DNA from: a bacterium
GTDB taxonomy: Bacteria; UBA10199; 2-02-FULL-44-16; JAAZCA01
Assembly (NCBI GenBank): GCA_041648665.1
Contig: JBAZOP010000104.1
Location: 1-9,426, forward strand
DNA length: 9,426 nt
Direction of reading: 5' to 3'
The translations under genes were made by a program, and so were the position numbers. Position 1 is the stretch's first letter; every line of letters begins with the position of its first letter. The notes beneath the pieces are model-generated. The model was not told the origin of the DNA, ran no database searches, and saw nothing but the letters and a program-made list of their open reading frames with translations. This document shows positions 1-5,244 of this stretch, in pieces.

Positions 1-2790
1 GGCGGCTTCATGGAGGTGATCGGGGACGGCGATCCCGCCGGCCCGATTGAGGGCCGCCCGTTGGGCCTGGCACATCTGGACTCACTGCGCTGCACCCGCA
101 CCGGCGACCCGACCTATCCGGTTACCTACAACACCCCTGATGAACGCCTCTACAAGCTGCATCGTTCGCGGGTGGTCTATGTTTCGTCACTGCCCTCAGC
201 ACGGGAAGAGATGCATGGCGTGGGGCTGTGCGCGGTGTCGCGCTGTTTGAATGTGGCACAGAACCTGGTAGACATTGCTACGTACAAACAGGAGAAGTTG
301 GGATCGCGTCCCTGGCGCGGGATTCTACTCGGGCGTGGGGTGGATACAGCGGCCATCGAAGATGTATTGTCGATTGCGGGCGAGCAGTTAGATGCCGCCG
401 GTATGAGTATCTACTCCCGTTTCCCGGTACTGGGAAACCTGGAGCCGGATGCCGACTTGCGCTTGGTGGATCTGTCTTCACCGCCGGACGGCTTCAACGA
501 AGAGGTGGATACTCGCTTGGGGATGTTTGCTATCGCCATGGCCTTCGGCGTCCCGGTACGTTGGATCTGGCCCGCTCAGACCACCGGGGCTACAAAAGCC
601 GACGCCGAGTACCAACATATCGCCGGGCTGGGCGGTGGGATCGGGCTGTTATTGCGCACGCTCACCGTCATGCTGGGCGGCGACCCCCGCGGCTCGCACC
701 ACAGCAGCGGGAAGTTCTTACCTTCACATCTGAAGCTAATATTCGATTTCCAAGACGACCAACAGGACGCCGAGCGCGCCCGCACCCAAGAGCAGCGGGC
801 CAAGGTGCGCACCACCAACCTGGAAGCCGGGGTGGTCAACGTCCGCACGGCCCGCGAGCAGGCATTGGAAGCGGGAGATTTGACCCAACCGCAGTTTGAC
901 AAGCTGGAGCTGGAGGACGGTCGCCTGCCGACCGGCGAGAGCGTGTTGTCGCTGTTTCACGCCACCGATGAGCCGTTCTTGGGCTGGTTGGACTTGGGGG
1001 TGGACAACCCCTTGTCCACCAGCGCCAACGATGCTTTGCGGCTTATGGCGGAGATGGACGTAGCAGCGGTAGAGGTTGAGGATGCTGCTACCAGCAAGCC
1101 GCGCCTGCGTCAATTGGCGGATCAAGCCCAAGCCGCGCTGGGGGCGCTCAAAGAGCTGTACGCCCCGCTGGCACAGCAACAGGTGCAGCGACAGATGTAC
1201 GCGATGTTGCCCGGCGGTGGTGGGGGTGAAGGTGGCTTGTCACTGGAAGGTGAACCAGAACAGGGTACAGAGAGCACAGACGGCGCAGAAGCTGCCAAGG
1301 GCTACGACTGGGGTGTGGGGGCGGGTGAGGTGATCGGCGGCCAGTTGGCCCGCGGAGCAAGTGGCCGCTTCGTGAACGTGGCCCAGATGATGGATCAGGT
1401 GCGCGCGGACATGCTGGCGCGCTTGGGGCCCGCGGACGCCGCGCCGAACAGTGCAGCACTTTTGCGGATGCAAAACCGCAGCGACCTGGCCGCCAAGCTG
1501 GGCATGGCAATGGGCGTGGTAGAGAATCTGGCAGCGATGCGGACGGGCGACGCTGACCCGTCTGGGTATGGCGATCTGCTTTCCCGTGGCCTGGCCCGTG
1601 AGAACGACGACGGCAGCGTCACCATGAGTCCGCAGGGTCGCGCTCTGGTGAAGGCGCTCAACGCTGGCGATATCGATAGTGCCAAGCAGGCTATCGCTGA
1701 CGCCAGTGCTGTGGCAGCCGCTGCAGCCAAGCCGAAGAAGGCCGCTGCGGGAGGCAAGAAACCGAAAGGTTCGTCCGGCAAGGACGATAGCAAGCAGGTA
1801 CAGGAGAACATTGACAAGATTGTGCCCGAGCTGCCGGTCACCAATGAGCAGTTTCAGCGGGCCTTCGATTTCTACGAGAGCGGAGCCGAGCCGCCGGCGG
1901 GAGAGCTGGCAGAGCTGGCTCAACTCGGGTTATTAGAGATCACGTCGGACGGGATCGGCAAGGCGACCGCCACCGGCGCAGCCCTCGTGCGTGCAGTCAA
2001 GAAAGGGGACGCTCGTGCTGCAAAGGACGCCTGCACCGCCGGAGCGGAGGATGTCGAAAACAAGCTCGATGCAGCGGATCGACAAGAGGAAAATAGCGTG
2101 CTGGCCGAGGAACGTGCTGACCAGGTGCAACGGGAAGCACAGAGCAAAGCCACCGCGAATGCTGCCCGCTCCGCAGCTCTACAGGAACGGCTCACTGCGG
2201 CGGAGGGAGCTGCCGCCACCGCGGAGGCTCGCGAGCGGGTGCTGGATGCCAGTTTGGTTGCTGCTCAGGTGGATCTCGATGCCGCCCGCGAGATGGAAGA
2301 CAATGCGCCGAACGACATTGCCAAGGCACATTACACCCGCGAACGCGAGGCCAAGGAGCGAGCGGTGGCTGGTCTCTCGGAACGTCTGGAGCAGGCGCGA
2401 GACCTGCTGGATCGCAAGCTGGACCTGGCGTCGTCCTTGGGATCGCAGATCAGCGACCTGGACGCCACTACGGCCACTATGCTGAGCAACGGGTTGAACC
2501 AGGCTAATGCCTGGCGCGAGCAGGCGACGGCCCTGCGGGAGCAGGCGGACACCCTCCGCACTTCTGTCGGTAATGCCTCCCGCAAGGCTCTGGGCAGGAC
2601 GCTGGGCGGGTTGGCCGGGGCGTTCAAGAAACTGGTTGCCGGACGTCGTTCTAAGGCTCGTGGCAAGCCATCCCGCTTCACTATCGCTGACACTACGGTG
2701 ACCGAAAATGACATTGTGGCGGCGATAGCGCAATGGGAAACGGATGGCCTACCATCAGACCTGCTCGACGGCCAGACGCAGGAGCACTAA
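1..2790 (+). CDS. Phage portal protein with long C-terminal extension (5' partial)
   Basis: The reading frame is open to the first base (Gly-Gly-Phe before the first Met at 10), and portal-like sequence starts at once, so the gene begins upstream; 929 residues are visible. Portal proteins form the dodecameric ring at one capsid vertex through which DNA is packaged and ejected. Residues 1-400 (counted from base 1) read like a portal: a GLAHLDSLRCTRTGDPTYPV stretch, then LHRSRVVYVSS, a helix-rich wing and a QQQVQRQMYAML end. After a Gly-rich hinge (about 404-412) come about 500 residues atypical of portals: a GRFV motif (455-458), two related modules (about 523-570 and 634-682) separated by a Lys/Ala/Gly linker (577-598), a long Ala/Glu/Arg-rich predicted coiled coil (about 685-855) and a basic patch (860-893). 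The portal call is fairly sure; the role of the extension is unknown, perhaps scaffolding, DNA contact or binding internal proteins. Confidence 0.8.
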   Translation, partial: GGFMEVIGDGDPAGPIEGRPLGLAHLDSLRCTRTGDPTYPVTYNTPDERLYKLHRSRVVYVSSLPSAREEMHGVGLCAVSRCLNVAQNLVDIATYKQEKLGSRPWRGILLGRGVDTAAIEDVLSIAGEQLDAAGMSIYSRFPVLGNLEPDADLRLVDLSSPPDGFNEEVDTRLGMFAIAMAFGVPVRWIWPAQTTGATKADAEYQHIAGLGGGIGLLLRTLTVMLGGDPRGSHHSSGKFLPSHLKLIFDFQDDQQDAERARTQEQRAKVRTTNLEAGVVNVRTAREQALEAGDLTQPQFDKLELEDGRLPTGESVLSLFHATDEPFLGWLDLGVDNPLSTSANDALRLMAEMDVAAVEVEDAATSKPRLRQLADQAQAALGALKELYAPLAQQQVQRQMYAMLPGGGGGEGGLSLEGEPEQGTESTDGAEAAKGYDWGVGAGEVIGGQLARGASGRFVNVAQMMDQVRADMLARLGPADAAPNSAALLRMQNRSDLAAKLGMAMGVVENLAAMRTGDADPSGYGDLLSRGLARENDDGSVTMSPQGRALVKALNAGDIDSAKQAIADASAVAAAAAKPKKAAAGGKKPKGSSGKDDSKQVQENIDKIVPELPVTNEQFQRAFDFYESGAEPPAGELAELAQLGLLEITSDGIGKATATGAALVRAVKKGDARAAKDACTAGAEDVENKLDAADRQEENSVLAEERADQVQREAQSKATANAARSAALQERLTAAEGAAATAEARERVLDASLVAAQVDLDAAREMEDNAPNDIAKAHYTREREAKERAVAGLSERLEQARDLLDRKLDLASSLGSQISDLDATTATMLSNGLNQANAWREQATALREQADTLRTSVGNASRKALGRTLGGLAGAFKKLVAGRRSKARGKPSRFTIADTTVTENDIVAAIAQWETDGLPSDLLDGQTQEH
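1567..1722 (+). repeat. Internal protein module, copy 1, in the portal extension
   Basis: Codes for residues about 523-574 of the visible portal protein. The pattern is L..GL.....DG...T..G.ALV.A...GD...AK.A.A.A, and it recurs at 1897-2055. The shape suggests a small helical or winged-helix-like unit followed by a helix. This is divergent protein-level duplication; the DNA is not an exact repeat. Boundaries are approximate. Confidence 0.5.
1897..2055 (+). repeat. Internal protein module, copy 2, in the portal extension
   Basis: Codes for residues about 633-685. It shares with copy 1 a LGL core, a DG turn, T.TG.ALVRAV, a GD pair and AKDA near the end. A Lys-rich flexible linker lies between the copies, and the predicted coiled coil begins just after this one. 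The similarity was judged by eye. Confidence 0.5.
2781..2784 (+). promoter_or_regulatory. Ribosome binding site that fixes the minor head start
   Basis: GGAG lies 7 bases before the ATG at 2792, inside the last codons of the portal gene. It favours the 2792 start (MAYIWDPTLL...) over an in-frame upstream ATG at 2744, which would overlap the portal gene by 47 bases and add a low-complexity Arg-rich peptide. Confidence 0.75.
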
Positions 2791-2791
2791 G

Positions 2792-3415
2792 ATGGCCTAC
2801 ATCTGGGACCCTACTCTGCTGCGGTTCCGCGATGAACGCGGGCGCTTCGTTACCAATGCCGTGGTCGAGGCCTGGCGCGAAACCGCAACCGATGCTGCCG
2901 TTGAACGTGCGCGAAACCTTGCCACCCAGGTGGCCGGGGGCCAGATCGATGTGGCCGCCTGGCAGAACGCCATGCGGACGGAGATCAAGAACCGCGTGAT
3001 CCAGGAGTATTTGCTGGGACGCGGGCCAGGATTGCTCACGCCTGCAGATCGCGGTTCGCTTGGCGGGATGCTTACCGAGCAGTACCGCTACCTGGATCGT
3101 TTCGCAGTGGAGATCGCGGCGGGTAATCTCTCCGAAGCGCAAATCTCAGCTCGTGCCGCGATGTACATTCGGAGCGCCCACGAGGCCTATGGGCGGGCAC
3201 AGGCCAGGGCACGCCACATTACCTTGCCGGCCTATCCCGGCGATGGCAACTCACGTTGCCTGACGAACTGTGGTTGTCACTGGGAATTTCATGGACGCGG
3301 GCACCACAAATGGGATTGCTACTGGGTGCTGGGGGATCACGAGCACTGCGTCGATTGTCTGGACAACGCCAGCAAGTGGAACCCTTACACGGTGAGAGGA
3401 GGAGAACCAGGATAA
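2792..3415 (+). CDS. Phage minor head / head morphogenesis-like protein
   Basis: This 207-residue protein starts one base after the portal stop, with a GGAG ribosome site 7 bases upstream, and is probably translationally coupled to the portal gene. The N terminus carries FRDERGRFV, a motif seen in phage morphogenesis proteins and echoed in the portal extension. The middle is helical. The C terminus (about 148-200) reads LPAYPGDGNSRCLTNCGCHW, then WVLGDHEHCVDC and WNPYTV. I recognise this Cys-rich ending from SPP1 gp7 / Mu gpF-type minor head proteins, which sit inside the head near the portal and assist assembly or ejection. Cys156, Cys160, Cys162, His163, Cys176, Cys186 and Cys189 could bind zinc. 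The protein is short for the family, as if only the C-terminal part and a brief helical N terminus remain. The family call rests on motif and position next to the portal. Confidence 0.65.
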   Translation: MAYIWDPTLLRFRDERGRFVTNAVVEAWRETATDAAVERARNLATQVAGGQIDVAAWQNAMRTEIKNRVIQEYLLGRGPGLLTPADRGSLGGMLTEQYRYLDRFAVEIAAGNLSEAQISARAAMYIRSAHEAYGRAQARARHITLPAYPGDGNSRCLTNCGCHWEFHGRGHHKWDCYWVLGDHEHCVDCLDNASKWNPYTVRGGEPG

Positions 3416-3419
3416 CACT

Positions 3420-3923
3420 ATGACGACTTTTATGGTCAAGCCTATCGTCCCGAAGTCCCTGAGTACGATCAAGGATGTACGCCTGGCGATACTGAATGCT
3501 CTCCGTGCTGAGGGCCGCGAAGAATGTAAGCTGTTGCAGCAAACCACCGCCCACTGGACTCACGACAAGCCGCGCTTTGAAACATTGATTGGCTTTGCCG
3601 GCGGGGACGCTTCACTACTGGTGGGGCCGGGCGGGTCCATCACCGGCTCACAGAAATGGGTATGGTTGGACGAGGGAACCCGTGCGCATGAGATCAAACC
3701 GAAACGCGCCCGTTATCTGGTCTTTCGCACTGGTTACTCTGCTGGCTCTACCCCAGGTACTTTTGCCACCAAAGCCGCCAGCACCAGTGGCGAAGTGGCG
3801 CGGGCCAAGATTGTGCATCATCCGGGCACGAAGGCCCGCGGGTGGTCGATCCTGCTCCAGAAAGAACGTTGGCGCCCTTTCCGGGAACGCATTAACAAGG
3901 TGATAGAGGAGATAGCAAAGTGA
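3420..3923 (+). CDS. HK97 gp10-like neck/tail completion protein
   Basis: This 167-residue protein starts 4 bases after the preceding stop. AGGA at 3409-3412 is spaced 7 bases from the ATG; a stronger AGGAGGAG at 3397-3404 lies 15 bases away. The central WLDEGTRAHEIKPKRARYLVF followed by VHHPGTKARGW matches the HK97 gp10 family pattern (an x-x-GT-x-xH-I-xP block, then HPGTKA). Members of that family sit at the head-tail joint and complete the tail. The N-terminal helix (IKDVRLAILNALRAEG) and the C-terminal amphipathic helix (RPFRERINKVIEEIAK) also fit, and the length is typical. It implies a tailed phage with a siphovirus- or myovirus-like neck. A nearby in-frame ATG at 3432 is an alternative start that would remove four residues. 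Confidence 0.7.
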   Translation: MTTFMVKPIVPKSLSTIKDVRLAILNALRAEGREECKLLQQTTAHWTHDKPRFETLIGFAGGDASLLVGPGGSITGSQKWVWLDEGTRAHEIKPKRARYLVFRTGYSAGSTPGTFATKAASTSGEVARAKIVHHPGTKARGWSILLQKERWRPFRERINKVIEEIAK

Positions 3924-4153
3924 GCAATAACAGTTTACCACAGGACATCCGGCCAGATTGGCTGAACGTGATCCGCCGGCTCCAGAGTGTGGCCTGCCAG
4001 CAGCGCGGATATGCCATCATCACCATGAGCGTGGTAGTAGATAGCAATGGATGTCCAGTCTTCTGGCAATCACCGCAGATGATACAACTTGAACCTGCAG
4101 AGGGTGCCGCGAAATTCATGGCGCAGGTGGTCGCGGGAATGCGGGACAGATAA
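3920..4153 (+). CDS. Small phage protein of unknown function
   Basis: This 77-residue protein is read from a GTG at 3920 that overlaps the preceding stop (GTGA), the usual sign of translational coupling. GAGGAG at 3906-3911 sits 8 bases upstream. The sequence has an amphipathic N-terminal helix (PDWLNVIRRLQSVACQQ), a beta hairpin (GYAIITMSVVVDSNGCPVFW), then LEP and a short C-terminal helix. There is no signal peptide or membrane segment. I do not recognise a family with a known job. Position as the last gene of the head-neck operon, just before a terminator, suggests a structural accessory or assembly factor, but this is inferred from context only. Confidence 0.6.
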   Translation: MSNNSLPQDIRPDWLNVIRRLQSVACQQRGYAIITMSVVVDSNGCPVFWQSPQMIQLEPAEGAAKFMAQVVAGMRDR

Positions 4154-4190
4154 CGACCTTTACTTAGAGTTCGGGTCTTACAAAGGCTTC

Positions 4191-4227
4191 GGCCGCCGGG
4201 CTGTTTTAATCGGCGGCCTTTCTTTTT
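4191..4227 (+). terminator. Intrinsic terminator of the head-neck operon
   Basis: GGCCGCCG (4191-4198) pairs perfectly with CGGCGGCC (4211-4218) across a 12-base loop, and a T-rich tail TTTCTTTTT follows (4219-4227). It lies 38 bases after the stop of the 77-aa gene. Upstream AAAGGC (4182-4187) could also pair with GCCTTT, so a weaker terminator for the convergent minus-strand gene is possible, but the T run in that direction is short. Confidence 0.85.
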
Positions 4228-4232
4228 CTGAT

Positions 4233-4571
4233 CTATTCTATTGTCAACTTTCCAGAACGAATAGCCTCTTCCCGGTCTGGGTCTGCCAGGTGCCCACCTG
4301 CAGCAATAAAATGCTTATCTCGCTCATATAGCTCTTGGTCGCTGAGAGGTTGGCAAAGCGGGGCGATGTCGGGAACATACCCTTGCCAGAATCCAGAGTT
4401 CGGCATGCAGCCGAACCCGAGATTCTCCAGAGCGATCCTGCAAGCTCGGAAATCTTTGGTCAGGTGAAAACCATATACTTCCACTTGCTGCCGCCGTTCA
4501 TTCACCACGATCTCGGCCCCTTTCACTTCGTCCATGGTGTGAAGCTTTTCGGCTAACTGTTTCGCGTCCAC
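4233..4571 (-). CDS. Unknown 112-aa protein, moron-like, own promoter
   Basis: The only convincing minus-strand gene, placed between two plus-strand phage operons. I chose the GTG at 4571 because AGGAG lies 6 bases before it; the frame extends to a TTG at 4589, but that would put the ribosome site inside the coding region. The protein looks soluble, with a mixed helix/strand pattern: an N-terminal helix (AKQLAEKLHTM), strand-turn-strand (GAEIVVNERRQQVEVYGF), a helix (DFRACRIALENLGF), a Trp/Gly/Pro loop and a charged C terminus (PDREEAIRSGKLTIE). No motif points to a function, and I do not recognise the family. It has a consensus promoter and faces an operon terminator, the layout of phage moron genes, which often encode anti-defence, superinfection-exclusion or lysogen-fitness functions. 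That role is inference only. Confidence 0.65.
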   Translation of the reverse strand: MDAKQLAEKLHTMDEVKGAEIVVNERRQQVEVYGFHLTKDFRACRIALENLGFGCMPNSGFWQGYVPDIAPLCQPLSDQELYERDKHFIAAGGHLADPDREEAIRSGKLTIE

Positions 4572-4577
4572 TATTCT

Positions 4578-4582
4578 CTCCT
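4578..4582 (-). promoter_or_regulatory. Ribosome binding site that fixes the GTG start at 4571
   Basis: On the minus strand AGGAG is followed by six bases (AGAATA) and then GTG at 4571. The distance is ideal, so the gene most likely begins at GTG and not at the upstream in-frame TTG. Confidence 0.7.
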
Positions 4583-4590
4583 GTTGCAAG

Positions 4591-4605
4591 TTATAAGTGA
4601 TATAA
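4591..4605. promoter_or_regulatory. Possible operator, inverted repeat over the minus-strand start site
   Basis: TTATA, AGTGA, TATAA: a perfect 5-base inverted repeat around a 5-base centre. It lies just downstream of the minus-strand -10 box and covers the expected transcription start (about 4603), where a repressor would block initiation. The AT-rich setting makes chance occurrence plausible. Confidence 0.35.
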
Positions 4606-4664
4606 TTCCATTATAGGTTATGTTGTCAAATTGTCAATGCCTCAAGTATTAAGTGAGTTATAGG
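4594..4664. repeat. Repeated short words in the divergent intergenic region
   Basis: TAAGTGA occurs at 4594-4600 and 4650-4656, TTATAGG at 4611-4617 and 4658-4664 in the same order, and TTGTCAA twice in tandem at 4623-4629 and 4631-4637. The first pair flanks the minus-strand promoter. They may be regulator binding sites, or chance in AT-rich DNA. Confidence 0.35.
4610..4637 (-). promoter_or_regulatory. Consensus sigma-70 promoter for the minus-strand gene
   Basis: Read on the minus strand, TTGACA (4637-4632) and TATAAT (4615-4610) both match the consensus exactly, with a 16-base spacer. Transcription would start near 4603 and give a leader of about 32 bases before the GTG at 4571. A second TTGACA (4629-4624) lies 8 bases downstream of the first. 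Confidence 0.8.
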
Positions 4665-4682
4665 AGCAGATTCTGAAAATGC

Positions 4683-4711
4683 TTGACAATCACTACAGGA
4701 TGCGCTACAAT
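4683..4711 (+). promoter_or_regulatory. Strong sigma-70 promoter for the second plus-strand operon or small RNA
   Basis: TTGACA (4683-4688), a 17-base spacer and TACAAT (4706-4711): a perfect -35, one mismatch in the -10, and optimal spacing. The predicted start is near 4718. It stands back to back with the minus-strand promoter, with 45 bases between the two -35 boxes. Confidence 0.8.
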
Positions 4712-4717
4712 GAATGC

Positions 4718-4789
4718 AAGCAGGTTGCCCCCTGCCCCTTCCTGTCTGTGCCCGGACTGGGTTTGCCCCCCCCGTCCGGGCGGTTTTTT
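4718..4789 (+). ncRNA. Predicted short transcript: small RNA or attenuated leader
   Basis: The span from the predicted start of the strong plus-strand promoter to the end of the T run of the next terminator, about 70 nt. It can fold into a small 5' hairpin (GCAGG near 4720 with CCTGC, loop TTGCCC) and then the terminator hairpin. It lacks a credible reading frame of its own with a ribosome site. It could be a free-standing small RNA, or a leader whose terminator controls read-through into the gene starting at 4813. No known RNA family was recognised. Confidence 0.5.
4750..4789 (+). terminator. Intrinsic terminator just downstream of the promoter
   Basis: GCCCGGAC (4750-4757) pairs perfectly with GTCCGGGC (4774-4781). 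Inside the loop GGG TTTG CCC can extend the hairpin. Two Gs and then six Ts (4784-4789) follow. It lies only about 39 bases after the -10 box and 23 bases before the next start codon, so it would stop most transcripts from this promoter unless overcome. The loop includes a run of eight Cs (4766-4773). Confidence 0.75.
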
Positions 4790-4803
4790 ATCAGACTTGC
4801 TTC

Positions 4804-4807
4804 GAGG
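4804..4807 (+). promoter_or_regulatory. Ribosome binding site that fixes the start at 4813
   Basis: GAGG lies 5 bases before ATG 4813. The same frame is open from an ATG at 4714, but that codon sits at or before the predicted transcription start and would be followed by the terminator hairpin, so 4813 is preferred. Confidence 0.65.
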
Positions 4808-4812
4808 TGGTG

Positions 4813-5244
4813 ATGATTGGTCTTTTTCTAAAAGATGGTAAGGACGTAGCAGCAGGTCGCAAGACAGTAGTCGTACTGCCTCGCAAAGAAGCCATTGTTG
4901 GGCGAGCCATGATCATGTACCCGATATCAGGAGCACGACAAGCGTCTGCCATCGCCACGGTCTTGCCGCCGCAGGAAGTCGATATTGTCGGTTTCGAGGC
5001 TGCCGAAGCCTGTCATGGGATATCGCAGCACGTCCGCAAGGCCCTATGGCCTACAGCAGAGAAGTTCTACTTGTACTCGTTGGTAGATGTGGAGCCGTTT
5101 CAGGAGCCCTTGCCCTTGCCGGGTGAGCCCGGCGGGCGGGTGCGTTGTGATCTACCCGGAATCGCCGTGCTGCGGTTGGTCGATCGCCATAACGACCCGG
5201 AAGATCCAACTTGCCTTACTTGCTTGTGGGAGGAAATCGCATGA
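4813..5244 (+). CDS. Possible ASCH/PUA-like domain protein
   Basis: This 143-residue protein is the first gene after the leader terminator, and its stop overlaps the hydrolase start (ATGA at 5241), so the two are translationally coupled. The N terminus (FLKDGKDVAAGRKTVVVLPRK) resembles the start of ASCH domains, which often show an x-x-GxKT-x-x-x-R pattern at the edge of a PUA-like beta barrel. A strand (RAMIMYP) and hydrophobic strands follow, then WPTAEKFYLYSLVDVEPF (79-96), close to an ending I associate with small phage ASCH-like proteins. ASCH domains are thought to bind RNA or modified nucleotides; some members are nucleases or deaminase-like enzymes. No catalytic site can be assigned here. 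The C-terminal CLTC (134-137) might bind metal. The gene is clearly real; the domain call is tentative. Confidence 0.55.
   Translation: MIGLFLKDGKDVAAGRKTVVVLPRKEAIVGRAMIMYPISGARQASAIATVLPPQEVDIVGFEAAEACHGISQHVRKALWPTAEKFYLYSLVDVEPFQEPLPLPGEPGGRVRCDLPGIAVLRLVDRHNDPEDPTCLTCLWEEIA

Noticed and set aside
228..899. Plus-strand frame of 223 codons in another frame of the portal gene
   Set aside because: Arg/Gly-rich out-of-frame product; the overlapping portal frame has recognisable motifs.
1240..1923. Minus-strand frame of 227 codons inside the portal gene
   Set aside because: It is a shadow of the portal extension; no family motif, promoter or ribosome site.
4335..4556. Plus-strand 73-codon frame opposite the minus-strand gene
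   Set aside because: It lacks a ribosome site and promoter, and the minus strand has both.
4572..4589. TTG start at 4589 for the minus-strand gene
   Set aside because: The ribosome site AGGAG would fall inside the coding region; the GTG at 4571 has ideal spacing.
4766..4773. Run of eight Cs as a possible phase-variation tract
   Set aside because: It sits in the loop of a non-coding terminator hairpin, so slippage would not change a reading frame.
4714..4812. Upstream ATG extending the ASCH-like gene by 33 codons
   Set aside because: The codon lies at or before the predicted transcript start, has no ribosome site, and the extra segment covers a terminator hairpin.
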